A stretch of 36,797 nucleotides of DNA from Thermoguttaceae bacterium (GCA_017937685.1 JAGBDD010000061.1:1-36797), one strand, 5' to 3'. Positions 17,551 to 25,762 are shown, counted from the stretch's first letter. Notes: generated by a model not told the origin, from the letters alone. Numbers and translations: made by a program.

Positions 17551-18084
17551 TTAAAGTTGTTTAAGCGCCGGAGTCGAACGACGTTGCGAAGGCGAACGGG
17601 GAGCGTCGGCGCGCGGACGAGGCGACGTTTCGTCGACGAACGTTTCGTCGCGCCAAGGCCAATCGTCGGGGATTTCTTCGAAACGCGGGTTGCCGCTGCG
17701 TTCTCGCCAAGCGCGCACTTCTTGGTAACGCTCGAATTCTTCGGGAGTTAAGTCGAGCGCGAACTCGTCGTCGAGAAACGCAGGGCCGCGATCGTCGCGC
17801 CGTTCGTCGCGGTTTTCGTCGCGCGGCTTTTCGGCTAAGCTGTCGCGAACGGCGCAGTAAACGCAAGGAAGACGGGTTTTGCCGCCGCATCGGGGACAGC
17901 GTTGGAAGTCGCCGACGGGGGCGTCGATTTCCGGAACGTCGGCGACGCGGACGCGGCCTTGGTAGCGGCGTATTTTGAGCGCCAGCGTGTGGCTGACGCC
18001 AAATTCTCGCGCGATCGAACGGCAGGAACGCTCGCGATTTTTTAGCGCTTGCGACAACGCTTCGTAAGTTTTTCGATCCAACAT
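17551..18084 (-). CDS. HTH / zinc-ribbon protein, first gene of the head block
   Basis: Residues ~8-42 form a homeodomain-like helix-turn-helix (CRSIAREFGVSHTLALKIRR). A four-cysteine zinc ribbon follows (C63, C66, C74, C77 in CPRCGGKTRLPCVYC), then an acidic and Pro/Arg-rich tail. The protein is likely to bind DNA. As the first gene of the operon it could be a transcription regulator of the block, but the family is not recognised. The ATG at 18084 gives 177 aa starting MLDRKTYEALSQ; the frame extends 96 bases further upstream with no initiation signal. Only a weak AAGAAAG precedes the chosen start. It is separated by 21 bases from the papain-like gene. Confidence 0.75.
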   Translation of the reverse strand: MLDRKTYEALSQALKNRERSCRSIAREFGVSHTLALKIRRYQGRVRVADVPEIDAPVGDFQRCPRCGGKTRLPCVYCAVRDSLAEKPRDENRDERRDDRGPAFLDDEFALDLTPEEFERYQEVRAWRERSGNPRFEEIPDDWPWRDETFVDETSPRPRADAPRSPSQRRSTPALKQL

Positions 18085-18224
18085 CGTTCGTTCTTTCTTG
18101 GGGGCGGACGCCGCGTAAGTTTCGGGAAACGACCGAGGCGCGGGCAAACGCGTCCGGTTAAATTTACGCGGTATTTTCAAGTTAATTTGGGAAAAATGTT
18201 AAAGTTGGGTTAACTGTGCCGAAT

Positions 18225-18253
18225 AGGTTAATCGAAATCGGCGCGTTTCGCAA
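18225..18253 (-). promoter_or_regulatory. Candidate promoter of the head block
   Basis: On the minus strand TTGCGA (18248-18253) and TAACCT (18225-18230) are separated by 17 bases. This lies about 140 bases upstream of the first ATG of the block. The -10 match is modest. Confidence 0.3.
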
Positions 18254-18271
18254 GCCTTTCGATTCCGTTTT

Positions 18272-18282
18272 GTAATGATTAC
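18272..18282. promoter_or_regulatory. Short palindrome, possible operator
   Basis: GTAAT-G-ATTAC is a perfect 5-bp inverted repeat around one base. It is placed about 20 bases upstream of the candidate minus-strand -35 box. It could be a binding site for a regulator such as the HTH protein, but such short palindromes also occur by chance. Confidence 0.25.
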
Positions 18283-18433
18283 CGTTCGTTTGCGTTTAAA
18301 TTTTTTTGCGGTTTGAAAAAAGGGCGGCGTTCGGAAAATAAAGCGCTTCCGCTCGGAAAAAAAGAGGAGAAAGGAACGCGTCTCGCAAACGGTCGCGGAG
18401 CGGCGATTCGGAAAAATTGCCTTGGCGCCGTCC

Positions 18434-18461
18434 TTGTCGTTTGCCGGAAATCGAGTAAAAT
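18434..18461 (+). promoter_or_regulatory. Candidate promoter of the ABC-F gene
   Basis: TTGTCG (18434-18439) and TAAAAT (18456-18461) with a 16-base spacer lie 112 bases upstream of the ABC-F start, in an AT-rich stretch. Confidence 0.4.
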
Positions 18462-18572
18462 AAAAAAGATTATTTTGTCGCCGACGAACGACCCAAAAGA
18501 AACGCGACTTTGCGGCGTTTCGGTTCAATTAAGCGTCCGCAAACGCGATAGATTTAGGAAAAACAAGCGATT

Positions 18573-19328
18573 ATGGCCGTTATACTCAACGTCGAACATC
18601 TTCGAAAACATTTTGGCCCGGAACCGGTCTTGGCCGACGTTACCTTTCAAGTGCGCGAAGGGGACAAAATCGGACTCGTCGGGCCGAACGGATGCGGTAA
18701 AACGACGCTGCTCAATATTTTAACGGGACGCGAAGAGACGGAAAAAGGCGCGATCGAGCGAATTGGCGAAATCTCGATCGGGTATCTGGAACAGCGTCCG
18801 AAGACCGATTCGCACGCGACGCTGATCGCCGCCGCTCGCGACGCGTTGGCGCCGCTTTTTAATATGCAAAAAGAAGCGGAGGAAATCGCCGTCAAAATGG
18901 GCGAAGTCGCCGACGACGCCGAACGCGACCGCTTGGCGAAGCGATACGACAAAATTCACGAAGAGCTAATGCGGAAGGACGCGTACAACGTCGAACACCG
19001 CGTCGAGCGGATTTTACACGGCGTCGGGTTTCGCGACGAAGACTTTGAAAAAGACGTCGCGACGCTCAGCGGCGGCGAACTTAACCGCTTGGGATTGGCG
19101 AAGTTGCTTCTCGAAGAGCCGGATATTATGCTCCTCGACGAACCGTCGAACCACCTCGACTTGGCGGCGACCGAATGGCTCGAGGACTTCCTGAAAACGA
19201 CGCGGGCGGCGGTGATTCTCGTCAGCCACGACCGTTACTTCCTCGACCGCGTAACGAACCGCACGTTCGAACTTTACGCCGGAACGGTCGACGATTATCC
19301 GGGAACTTCACGAAGTACCTCGGCTTGA
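18573..19328 (+). CDS. ABC-F ATPase, N-terminal half (frameshifted gene)
   Basis: First ATPase domain of an ABC-F protein, the soluble ribosome-associated ABC class (Uup/EttA-like). Walker A GPNGCGKTT, signature LSGGELNR and Walker B IMLLDEPSNHLDL are all intact, and the switch histidine is in LVSHDRYFLDRV. After DDYPG (about residue 243) the reading frame is lost: the remaining SRSTSA ends at a stop, while the expected NFTKYLGLKEERL continues in the -1 frame. Adding one base at about 19302-19304 restores a single protein of roughly 728 aa. The ATG start has TAGGAAAA upstream. As written, the cell would make a 251-aa half protein. Confidence 0.85.
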   Translation: MAVILNVEHLRKHFGPEPVLADVTFQVREGDKIGLVGPNGCGKTTLLNILTGREETEKGAIERIGEISIGYLEQRPKTDSHATLIAAARDALAPLFNMQKEAEEIAVKMGEVADDAERDRLAKRYDKIHEELMRKDAYNVEHRVERILHGVGFRDEDFEKDVATLSGGELNRLGLAKLLLEEPDIMLLDEPSNHLDLAATEWLEDFLKTTRAAVILVSHDRYFLDRVTNRTFELYAGTVDDYPGTSRSTSA

Positions 19329-20758
19329 AGGAAGAACGCCTCGCGGTTCAGACGAAAACTTACGAGAAATACGTCGAGGAAGTCGAGAAAGCGAAAGACT
19401 TTATCCGCCGCCACCATTACGGAATGAAGGCCGCGCAAGCCGAAGACCGTCGCAAAAAATTGGAACGGCTCGAAGAGAATCCGCCGGAACTGCCGCGCAA
19501 CGTCTCGGCGCCGCCGATGCAGTTCCCGCCCGCGTCGCGCACCGGCGACATTGTGTTTCGCGTTGAAGGGTTGACCAAGGGATACGGCGAACGCACCCTC
19601 TTTAAAGACTTTACGTTCGACGTGCAACGCGGCGAACGTTGGGCGATTCTCGGCCCGAACGGTTGCGGAAAGACGACGTTCTTGCGCTGCTTGCTCGGCG
19701 AGGAGACGCCGGACGACGGCGCCGTCCGTTTCGGGCAAGGCGTCGAAGTCGGTTATTTCGACCAACAGTTGCGCGTCGTCGACGATCAAACGCCGGTCGT
19801 CGACGCGATTCGCCCGAAAAAGAAGGTGTTCGAAGACTTGCAGCGCCGCAAACTGCTCGGCGCGTTCGGGCTTTCCGGCGATCAGCAACTCTTGAAAGTT
19901 TGCAACTTAAGCGGGGGCCAACGGTGCCGCGCCGCGTTGGCGAAACTCGCCGCCGACGACCCGAACGTTCTTATCCTCGACGAACCGACGAACCACCTCG
20001 ACCTCTGGGCCCGCAAGGCGCTCGAAAAGGCGATTCGCGATTTTGAAGGAAGCGTTATCTTTATTAGCCACGACCGTTACTTTGTCGACCAAGTCGCCGA
20101 CAAATTGCTCGTCGTTCAGCCGAACGCGACGTATAAAATCGTCGACGGGAATTACTCGACGTTCCGTCATATGGTTGCGAAGGGGCTGATGGCCGACCCG
20201 TTCCTTCCGAACGCGCTTGACGAACCGTTCGAGCCGGAGAAAAAATCGGGGAAAGCGCCGGTCAAGGCGAACTCGAACCTCGCGCGCCGTTCGTCGCTTG
20301 AAAAGAAGCCGACGAACCGTAAAGCCGCCGCGCCAACGATTTCCGCGCCGTCGACGCCGAGCGTTCCGAAAGCCGGCAAGGGGAAAAATCGCGGCGCCGT
20401 CCCGAACCTCGACGCGAATCGGACGAACGGCGTTCCGAGCGGCAAGTCGAAACCGTCCGACCCGACGAAGTACGCCGAAGCGAACTTCAAAGCGTCGCAA
20501 GGCGCGCCCGCGACCGATCCGAAAGCGAAGAAAGAAAAACGGAAACGCAAGTTCCCGTTCCGCAAGGTTTCCGACATCGAGGACGAAATTTTCATCCGCG
20601 AAACCCGGCTCGCGTCGCTCAACGAGGACGCGCTGAAGCCGGAAATCCTTCGCGACGGCGCGAAAATTAAGGAGTTGCAAGCGGAAATTACCGCCGAGCA
20701 AGAGGCGATCAAGCTCCTGTACGAACATTGGGACGAAGCGACCGAGCTGAACTGGTAA
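19307..20758 (+). CDS. ABC-F ATPase, C-terminal part (out-of-frame continuation)
   Basis: Continuation of the same gene after the frameshift; the start given is the first codon of the restored frame (FTKYLGLKEERL), not a real initiation codon. It contains the inter-domain linker helices (EKYVEEVEKAKDFIRRHHYG), the second ATPase domain (Walker A GPNGCGKTT, signature LSGGQRCR, Walker B LILDEPTNHLDL, switch H in FISHDRYFVDQV), a long Pro/Ser/Lys-rich linker and a C-terminal coiled coil (SDIEDEIFIRETRLASLNED and following) like that of Uup, which binds DNA or the ribosome. All motifs are preserved, so the break is recent, tolerated or an assembly error. The frame is open from 19175, but the first part is out-of-frame translation of the N-terminal half. 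Confidence 0.82.
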   Translation, partial: FTKYLGLKEERLAVQTKTYEKYVEEVEKAKDFIRRHHYGMKAAQAEDRRKKLERLEENPPELPRNVSAPPMQFPPASRTGDIVFRVEGLTKGYGERTLFKDFTFDVQRGERWAILGPNGCGKTTFLRCLLGEETPDDGAVRFGQGVEVGYFDQQLRVVDDQTPVVDAIRPKKKVFEDLQRRKLLGAFGLSGDQQLLKVCNLSGGQRCRAALAKLAADDPNVLILDEPTNHLDLWARKALEKAIRDFEGSVIFISHDRYFVDQVADKLLVVQPNATYKIVDGNYSTFRHMVAKGLMADPFLPNALDEPFEPEKKSGKAPVKANSNLARRSSLEKKPTNRKAAAPTISAPSTPSVPKAGKGKNRGAVPNLDANRTNGVPSGKSKPSDPTKYAEANFKASQGAPATDPKAKKEKRKRKFPFRKVSDIEDEIFIRETRLASLNEDALKPEILRDGAKIKELQAEITAEQEAIKLLYEHWDEATELNW

Positions 20759-20814
20759 CGTCGCGTCGAGGCGGCGGAACCTCGTTAAACGATTAAATTT
20801 CAAGGAGAAACGCA

Positions 20815-20940
20815 ATGACGATCGGCGGTTGGATTAGTATGACGCTCGCGATCGGCGCGACGACCGGGCTTTTGAGCTGGTGTTGTTGGAAAATTACGAC
20901 GACGCCCGACGTTACTTCAGACGCGACGGACGACGAGTAG
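20815..20940 (+). CDS. MetS-like small subunit of an NSS transporter (41 aa)
   Basis: A 41-codon gene. ATG is preceded by a strong AAGGAG at 7 bases, and it ends at TAG. The peptide has one membrane segment (WISMTLAIGATTGLLSWCCW) with a short polar N-terminus and an acidic Thr/Asp tail (PDVTSDATDDE). It directly precedes an NSS-family symporter. This layout matches the MetS-type small accessory subunits known from the methionine/alanine transporter MetPS of Corynebacterium. The family assignment rests on size, topology, P/K-rich exit and neighbourhood; identity to MetS is low by eye. No second copy is seen before the downstream paralogue. Confidence 0.7.
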   Translation: MTIGGWISMTLAIGATTGLLSWCCWKITTTPDVTSDATDDE

Positions 20941-21045
20941 CGCCGCGTTCGCTTGAACGATGGAACGGCGTAAGGGATTTAAAATAACGGTTTAATTCGG
21001 CGCAAGCGCGTTTGGGTAATCGACGCGGCGTCGACGGGGGCGGAT

Positions 21046-22749
21046 ATGTCGCGGCGCGACCAAGGACGTGAAAAAGAACATTGGGGCTCGAGCGTAGGCG
21101 TCGTGTTGGCGGTCGCCGGCGGCGCGATCGGTTTGGGAAATTTTTTGCGATTTCCCGGTCAGGTCGCGACTTACGGCGGCGGCGCGTTTATGATACCGTA
21201 TTTTGTCTCGATGTTGATCGTCGCGCTTCCGTTGGCGTTGTCGGAATGGGCGCTCGGGCGCAACGGCGGACGTCGCGGTTACCATTCGCAACCGGGCGTT
21301 TACCGCGCCGCGGGGGGCGGCAAGACGTTTTGGGGCGTTTGCGGCGGTCTTTGTTCTCTCGCTCCGCTCGTCATCTGTATGTATTACGTCTTTATCGAGT
21401 CTTGGTGCTTGCTTTACGCGCTCCAATATCTCGGCGGATGTTTGAAACCGCTCGGCTTGGGTTTTTCGCTCTTTCCGTCGCTCGACGCCGGATTGAAGTT
21501 AAACGATTCCGCGAGTTACGAAGCGTTTTTCGCGCGGTTTGTCGGAATGAGCGGCGGCGACGGCTCGTTGTTCCGCGATATTTTCTCGTCGCCGTTGTTG
21601 TTGGCGACGGCGGCTTGCGCGCTTGCGAATTTTGCGCTGATCTATTGCGGGATCGCCAAGGGGATCGAGCGGTTTTGCAAGATCGCGACGCCGCTTTTGC
21701 TTCTTTGCGCCGTTTTGGTGATTTTGCGCGTTGCGACGTTGGGAAACCCTACCGGCGTCGCGGGGCAAAGTTTCGTCGACGGGCTCGGCTTTATGTGGAA
21801 CCCGACGCGTCCTCTGCTCGACGAAAGCGGCGCGGTCGTCGGGCAAGCGAGCGTTTGGACGGCGCTGGCGAACCCGGAAGTTTGGCTCGCGGCGACGGCG
21901 CAAATTTTCTTTTCGGTGTCGATATGTCTTTGCGCGATCACGTCTTACGCGAGTTACGTTAAGAAAGACGACGATATCGCGCTTTCCGGCGTAACGGCGG
22001 TCGCGGCGAACGAGTTTTGCGAAGTTGCGCTCGGCGGGCTGATGACGATTCCGGCGGCGATTATGTTTTTCGGCGTCGCGGCGGCGGGGAATTTCGACAG
22101 TACGTTCGCGATGGGGTTCGTCGTCTTGCCGAACGTTTTCGGACTGATGGCCGGGGGCGAGTTTTTCGGTTTCCTCTTCTTTAGTTTACTCTTCTTGGCC
22201 GGATTGACAAGCTCGATTTCCTTGGTTCAGCCGACGGTCGCGCTGACGCAAGAGGCGTTTCGCTGGTCGCGCGGCGTCAGCGTCGCGGCGACGCTGACGG
22301 TTAACCTTGTCGGAATCGGAATCGTTTGTTGGTTTACGAAGAATTTGGCGGCGCTCGACTCGTTCGACTTTTGGCTCGCGAACTTTACGCCGTTTGTTTT
22401 CGCGCTCCTGCAAACCGTTTTAGTCGCTTGGGTTTGGGGCGCGGACAAGATGACGGCGGAGTTGGAGCGCGGGGCGAAAATTCGGGTTCCGTCGGCGCTT
22501 GGCTTTGTCGTTAAGTACGTGTCGGCGCCGTATTTGGCGATTATTTTCGCGTTTTGGCTTTGGAACAACTTAGGCGCGCGGCTCGCTGGAATCGCGGACG
22601 ACCGAGCGGCGCAAGTTTCGCTGGCGTTCATCGGCTTCTTAACGGCGGCGTTGATCGTCGTTTCGTTGAAAGCGTCGCGACGTTGGCGGCGCGAGGAAGA
22701 GGACGCGGCGCGAACGGAACGATCGCAAAATATTTCGGCGACAAAATAA
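21046..22749 (+). CDS. Sodium-dependent NSS-family amino acid symporter (first copy)
   Basis: Integral membrane Na+ symporter of the neurotransmitter:sodium symporter family (LeuT fold); bacterial members import amino acids. TM1 holds the broken-helix Na+/substrate motif GGAIGLGNFLRFPGQ (25-39). TM6 follows NPEVWLAATAQIFFSVS. TM8 carries the Na2-site phrase LAGLTSSISLVQP. About 12 hydrophobic segments are visible over 567 aa. Substrate cannot be told, but the MetS-like peptide 105 bases upstream points to methionine, alanine or another neutral amino acid. The ATG start has only a G-rich leader (GGGGGCGGAT). It has a close paralogue immediately downstream. Probably co-transcribed with both neighbours. 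Confidence 0.93.
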   Translation: MSRRDQGREKEHWGSSVGVVLAVAGGAIGLGNFLRFPGQVATYGGGAFMIPYFVSMLIVALPLALSEWALGRNGGRRGYHSQPGVYRAAGGGKTFWGVCGGLCSLAPLVICMYYVFIESWCLLYALQYLGGCLKPLGLGFSLFPSLDAGLKLNDSASYEAFFARFVGMSGGDGSLFRDIFSSPLLLATAACALANFALIYCGIAKGIERFCKIATPLLLLCAVLVILRVATLGNPTGVAGQSFVDGLGFMWNPTRPLLDESGAVVGQASVWTALANPEVWLAATAQIFFSVSICLCAITSYASYVKKDDDIALSGVTAVAANEFCEVALGGLMTIPAAIMFFGVAAAGNFDSTFAMGFVVLPNVFGLMAGGEFFGFLFFSLLFLAGLTSSISLVQPTVALTQEAFRWSRGVSVAATLTVNLVGIGIVCWFTKNLAALDSFDFWLANFTPFVFALLQTVLVAWVWGADKMTAELERGAKIRVPSALGFVVKYVSAPYLAIIFAFWLWNNLGARLAGIADDRAAQVSLAFIGFLTAALIVVSLKASRRWRREEEDAARTERSQNISATK

Positions 22750-22830
22750 AAACGTTAAACGTTTAAACGGCGACGGTTAAGGACGCGTCGAGGACGCGTT
22801 TCGACGGCGCTTGGGAAGGCGGAGGCTCGA

Positions 22831-24522
22831 ATGGCTCGCGAAAAGAACGGTAAAAACGAACATTGGGAATCGAACTTAGGCGTGGTGCTGGCGGTCGCCG
22901 GGAGCGCGGTCGGATTGGGGAACTTTTTGCGTTTCCCGGGTCAGGTCGCGACTTACGGCGGCGGCGCGTTTATGATTCCGTATTTTATCTCGATGTTGAT
23001 CGTCGCGATTCCGATCGCTTGGTCGGAATGGGCGCTCGGTCGATACGGCGGACGAAACGGATGGCGCTCTCTTCCGGGGATGTATCGCGAAGCGGGGAAT
23101 CGCAAGACGTTTTGGGCGGCGAGCGGCGGTTTAGTCGCGCTGGTGCCGACCGGCATTTGTATGTTTTACATTTTTGTCGAAGCGTGGTGCCTGCTGTACG
23201 CGTTGCAATATCTCGGCGGATGTTTGCGTCCGTTGGGAATCGAGTTTTCGTTCTTCCCGACGGTCGAATCCGGGTTTAAGCTCGGCGATTCCGCGTCTTA
23301 CGAGGCGGCGTTCGCGAACTTTGTCGGAATGAACGGCGACGGCTCGCTCTTCCAAAATTTCTTTAAATCGCCGGTGGTGTTGGCGACGCTTATCTGCGCG
23401 GCGGCGAATTTCGCGTTAGTTTATTGCGGGATTGCCAAAGGAATCGAACGGTTCTGCAAGCTGGCGACGCCGCTTCTTCTGCTCTGTTCGGCGTTGGTGA
23501 TTTTGCGCGTGTCGACGTTGGGTAACCCGACCGGCGTCGAGGGGCAAAGTTTCGTCGACGGGCTCGGTTTTATGTGGAACCCGTCGCGACCATTGCTTAA
23601 CGAAAGCGGCGCGGTCGTCGGGCGAACGAGCGTTTGGACGGCGCTGGCGAACCCGGAAGTTTGGCTCGCGGCGACGTCGCACATCTTCTTTTCGGCGTCG
23701 TTGTGCGTCGGCGCGATCGCGACTTACGCGAGTTACGTTCGCGCGAATAAGGATATTGCGCTTTCGTCGTTGACGGCGGTTTCCGCGAACGGTTTTTGCG
23801 AAGTCGCGCTCGGCGGGCTGATGACGATTCCGGCGGCGGTGATGTTTCTCGGCGTCGCCAACTCCGAAAGTTTCGCCAGCACGTTCACGATGGGCTTTAT
23901 TGTCTTGCCGAACGTGTTTGGATTGATGCCGGGCGGCGAGTTTTTCGGCTTTTTGTTCTTTAGTCTTCTCTTCATCGCCGGAATAACGAGTTCGGTGTCG
24001 CAAGCGCAACCGGCGGTCGCCTGGACGAAGGAGACGTTGCGGTTGTCGAACGGGGCGAGCGTCGCGCTGACGGCGGCGGTCGCGTTGACCGGAACGGCGA
24101 TCGTATGCTGGTTTACGAAGAACGCGGCGGCGCTCGACGCGTTCGATTTTTGGATCGCGACCTTTATGCCGTTTGTCGTCGTTTTCTTACAAACGACGTT
24201 GGCCGCTTGGGTTTGGGGCGCGGACAAAATGACCGCCGAACTCGACCGAGGCGCGAAAGTTCGCGTTCCGCGGAGTTTCGGATTTGTTATTAAGTATATA
24301 ACGACGCCGTATTTAGCGTTGGTTTTTGCGTTTTGGTGCTTCAAAAACGGGAGCGGACGGCTCGCAGGCGTCGCGCAAAATCCGGTCGAAGCGTTGGTCG
24401 TTCTTTTCCTTATCGCGATCGGAGCGACGCTGATTGGGCTGACGATTCGGGCTTCGAAACGTTGGCGCGCCGAGGAAGAGCGAGCGGAACAAGAACGCGG
24501 CGCCAACGACGCGTCGGCGTGA
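22831..24522 (+). CDS. Sodium-dependent NSS-family amino acid symporter (second copy)
   Basis: Tandem paralogue of the preceding symporter, 563 aa, with the same TM1 motif (GSAVGLGNFLRFPGQ, 24-38), the same NPEVWLAATSHIFFSAS segment and the TM8 phrase IAGITSSVSQAQP. Long stretches are identical at the protein level and nearly identical in DNA (for example around 21150-21200 against 22930-22980), indicating duplication or gene conversion. Differences cluster in TM6 and TM8 flanks and the C-terminus, which could alter substrate preference. Its own strong GGAGG lies 6 bases before the ATG, so it may be translated at a different rate. Gap to the first copy is 81 bases. Confidence 0.93.
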   Translation: MAREKNGKNEHWESNLGVVLAVAGSAVGLGNFLRFPGQVATYGGGAFMIPYFISMLIVAIPIAWSEWALGRYGGRNGWRSLPGMYREAGNRKTFWAASGGLVALVPTGICMFYIFVEAWCLLYALQYLGGCLRPLGIEFSFFPTVESGFKLGDSASYEAAFANFVGMNGDGSLFQNFFKSPVVLATLICAAANFALVYCGIAKGIERFCKLATPLLLLCSALVILRVSTLGNPTGVEGQSFVDGLGFMWNPSRPLLNESGAVVGRTSVWTALANPEVWLAATSHIFFSASLCVGAIATYASYVRANKDIALSSLTAVSANGFCEVALGGLMTIPAAVMFLGVANSESFASTFTMGFIVLPNVFGLMPGGEFFGFLFFSLLFIAGITSSVSQAQPAVAWTKETLRLSNGASVALTAAVALTGTAIVCWFTKNAAALDAFDFWIATFMPFVVVFLQTTLAAWVWGADKMTAELDRGAKVRVPRSFGFVIKYITTPYLALVFAFWCFKNGSGRLAGVAQNPVEALVVLFLIAIGATLIGLTIRASKRWRAEEERAEQERGANDASA

Positions 24523-24583
24523 AATTAGTTGATTTTTTGAGGAAAATTGAGCGAGCGCGCTAGCGTTTTCGGCGTCGACCGCG

Positions 24584-24589
24584 TATAAT
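24584..24589 (+). promoter_or_regulatory. -10 box upstream of lptB
   Basis: A perfect TATAAT in the GCGTATAATAAAG context lies 82 bases before the lptB start. No good -35 box is seen at 16-18 bases (TAGCGT at 24561 is poor). Confidence 0.45.
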
Positions 24590-24671
24590 AAAGAAGGGCG
24601 CGACGGGCCGCGATGGAAAGCCGACGGCCTTGAAAGGTAAATCGCGCGAGGAGAGGAGGAACGCGACGGCA

Positions 24672-25742
24672 ATGGAACGGAATCAATGGATTTTGTCGGC
24701 GACGCGCAACGCGTCGAGAAATAACGCCTCGGCGGAGCGCTCGGTCGTTCTTAAAGCCGAAGGGCTTGTGAAAATTTACGGGAATCGTCGGGTGGTCGAC
24801 GGCGTGAGTTTCGAGGTGCGCGAAGGGGAAATCGTCGGGCTTCTCGGAGCGAACGGCGCCGGGAAAACGACGAGTTTCCGAATGTCGTGCGGGCTGATTC
24901 CGGCGAACGAGGGGAAAATAACCCTTAACGGACTCGACGTAACGTCGTGGCCGATGTACCGTCGCGCTCGAGAAGGACGGCTCGGGTATTTGCCGCAAGA
25001 CCGCAGCGTTTTCGGCGCGCTGACGACCGAACAGAATCTCGTCGCGGCGATGGAATTTCTCGGTTATTCTCGCGCCGAACAGAAAATCGCGCTCGAGGAA
25101 TCGCTCCAAAAGTTCAATTTGAAACACATTCGAGCGACGAAAGTAGGGATGGGCGGTTCCGGCGGACTGTCCGGCGGCGAACGGCGGCGCCTTGAGATCG
25201 CGCGAGCGCTTCTCGCGAAACCGCGAATCTTGCTTCTCGACGAACCGTTTGCGAACGTCGACCCGATCACCGTCGAGGGGATTCAAGCGGTCGTGCGGCA
25301 GTTGGCCGACGAAGGCATTTCGGTGCTTATCACCGACCACCAAGTCGACGAAACGCTCGCGATCACCGATCGCAGTTATATCGTCAGCGCCGGCAAGGTG
25401 TTGTGCGCCGGAACCCCGATCGAAGTTCTGTCGAATCCCGCCGCGGTAAAATTGTATTTTGGCGCCAAAGCGGAGTTTAGTCGTAAAAGAATTTTGGAAA
25501 AATTGGGGTTGAGCGAAGAGGATTTGCCGCCGATCGCGGCGCTCGAAGCTCAAACGGAGGGCGCCGCGTCGCCAAGAGAAAACGACCCGACTCCGCAAGA
25601 ATCGCGCGAGCCGCGTCGCGTGTCGCTGACCTTGAGCCGTCGCGTTTCGGGGCCGCCGCGCCAAACGCCGTCGCCGCTTGAAAATCGAACGCCGAATCGT
25701 TTCGTGGAAAAAATGGGAAGTCTTTTTAAGAAAAAGAGATAG
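24672..25742 (+). CDS. lptB: LPS export ABC transporter ATPase
   Basis: Cytoplasmic ATPase that drives lipopolysaccharide extraction by LptFG. Walker A GANGAGKT (59-66), signature LSGGE (166-170) and Walker B LLLDEP (187-192) are present. Two phrases separate LptB from the branched-chain amino acid ATPases: FANVDPITVEGIQ (193-205) and TDHQVDETLAITDRSYIVSA (221-240). The ATG was chosen over a TTG at 24630 because AGGAGG lies upstream (12-base spacing). The protein has 356 aa, against about 240 in the family: residues ~270-356 form a Pro/Ser/Arg-rich tail ending in KKKR. No other lpt gene is in the window. A clean terminator follows. Confidence 0.9.
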   Translation: MERNQWILSATRNASRNNASAERSVVLKAEGLVKIYGNRRVVDGVSFEVREGEIVGLLGANGAGKTTSFRMSCGLIPANEGKITLNGLDVTSWPMYRRAREGRLGYLPQDRSVFGALTTEQNLVAAMEFLGYSRAEQKIALEESLQKFNLKHIRATKVGMGGSGGLSGGERRRLEIARALLAKPRILLLDEPFANVDPITVEGIQAVVRQLADEGISVLITDHQVDETLAITDRSYIVSAGKVLCAGTPIEVLSNPAAVKLYFGAKAEFSRKRILEKLGLSEEDLPPIAALEAQTEGAASPRENDPTPQESREPRRVSLTLSRRVSGPPRQTPSPLENRTPNRFVEKMGSLFKKKR

Positions 25743-25762
25743 CGACGCCGCGTCCGAGAAGA

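Larger units (their letters stand above)
4772..18084 (-). mobile_element. Tail-less phage-type head/packaging block
   Basis: Fifteen co-directional minus-strand genes with short gaps include TerS-like, TerL, lambda-type portal, prohead protease/scaffold and HK97-type capsid genes in the canonical order. Upstream lie an HTH/zinc-ribbon protein, two hydrolases, a TM/coiled-coil protein, a ParB-like protein and an ABC-GNAT fusion. No tail tube, tape measure, baseplate, integrase, excisionase, replication or CI-like repressor gene is recognisable. Codon use (NCG-rich) looks like that of the flanking housekeeping genes. By eye I found no att-like direct repeat linking the two edges. It could be a decayed prophage, a capsid-forming satellite or a domesticated particle. 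Confidence 0.8.
18085..18572. other. Divergent intergenic region between the head block and the ABC-F gene
   Basis: 488 bases without a supported gene. It holds the leaders of two divergent units. AT-rich tracts lie around 18270-18310 and 18450-18475. Candidate promoters for both directions and one short palindrome are listed separately. No att-like repeat or integrase remnant is visible. Confidence 0.6.

Noticed and set aside
19295..19310. Programmed -1 ribosomal frameshift in the ABC-F gene
   Set aside because: Zero-frame codons TAT CCG GGA ACT do not form an X XXY YYZ slippery site, and ABC-F genes are not known for recoding at this place. A mutation or sequence error is more likely.
22750..22830. 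Second MetS-like peptide before the second symporter
   Set aside because: The 81-base gap contains no start codon followed by a membrane segment; only a strong ribosome-binding site for the symporter is present.
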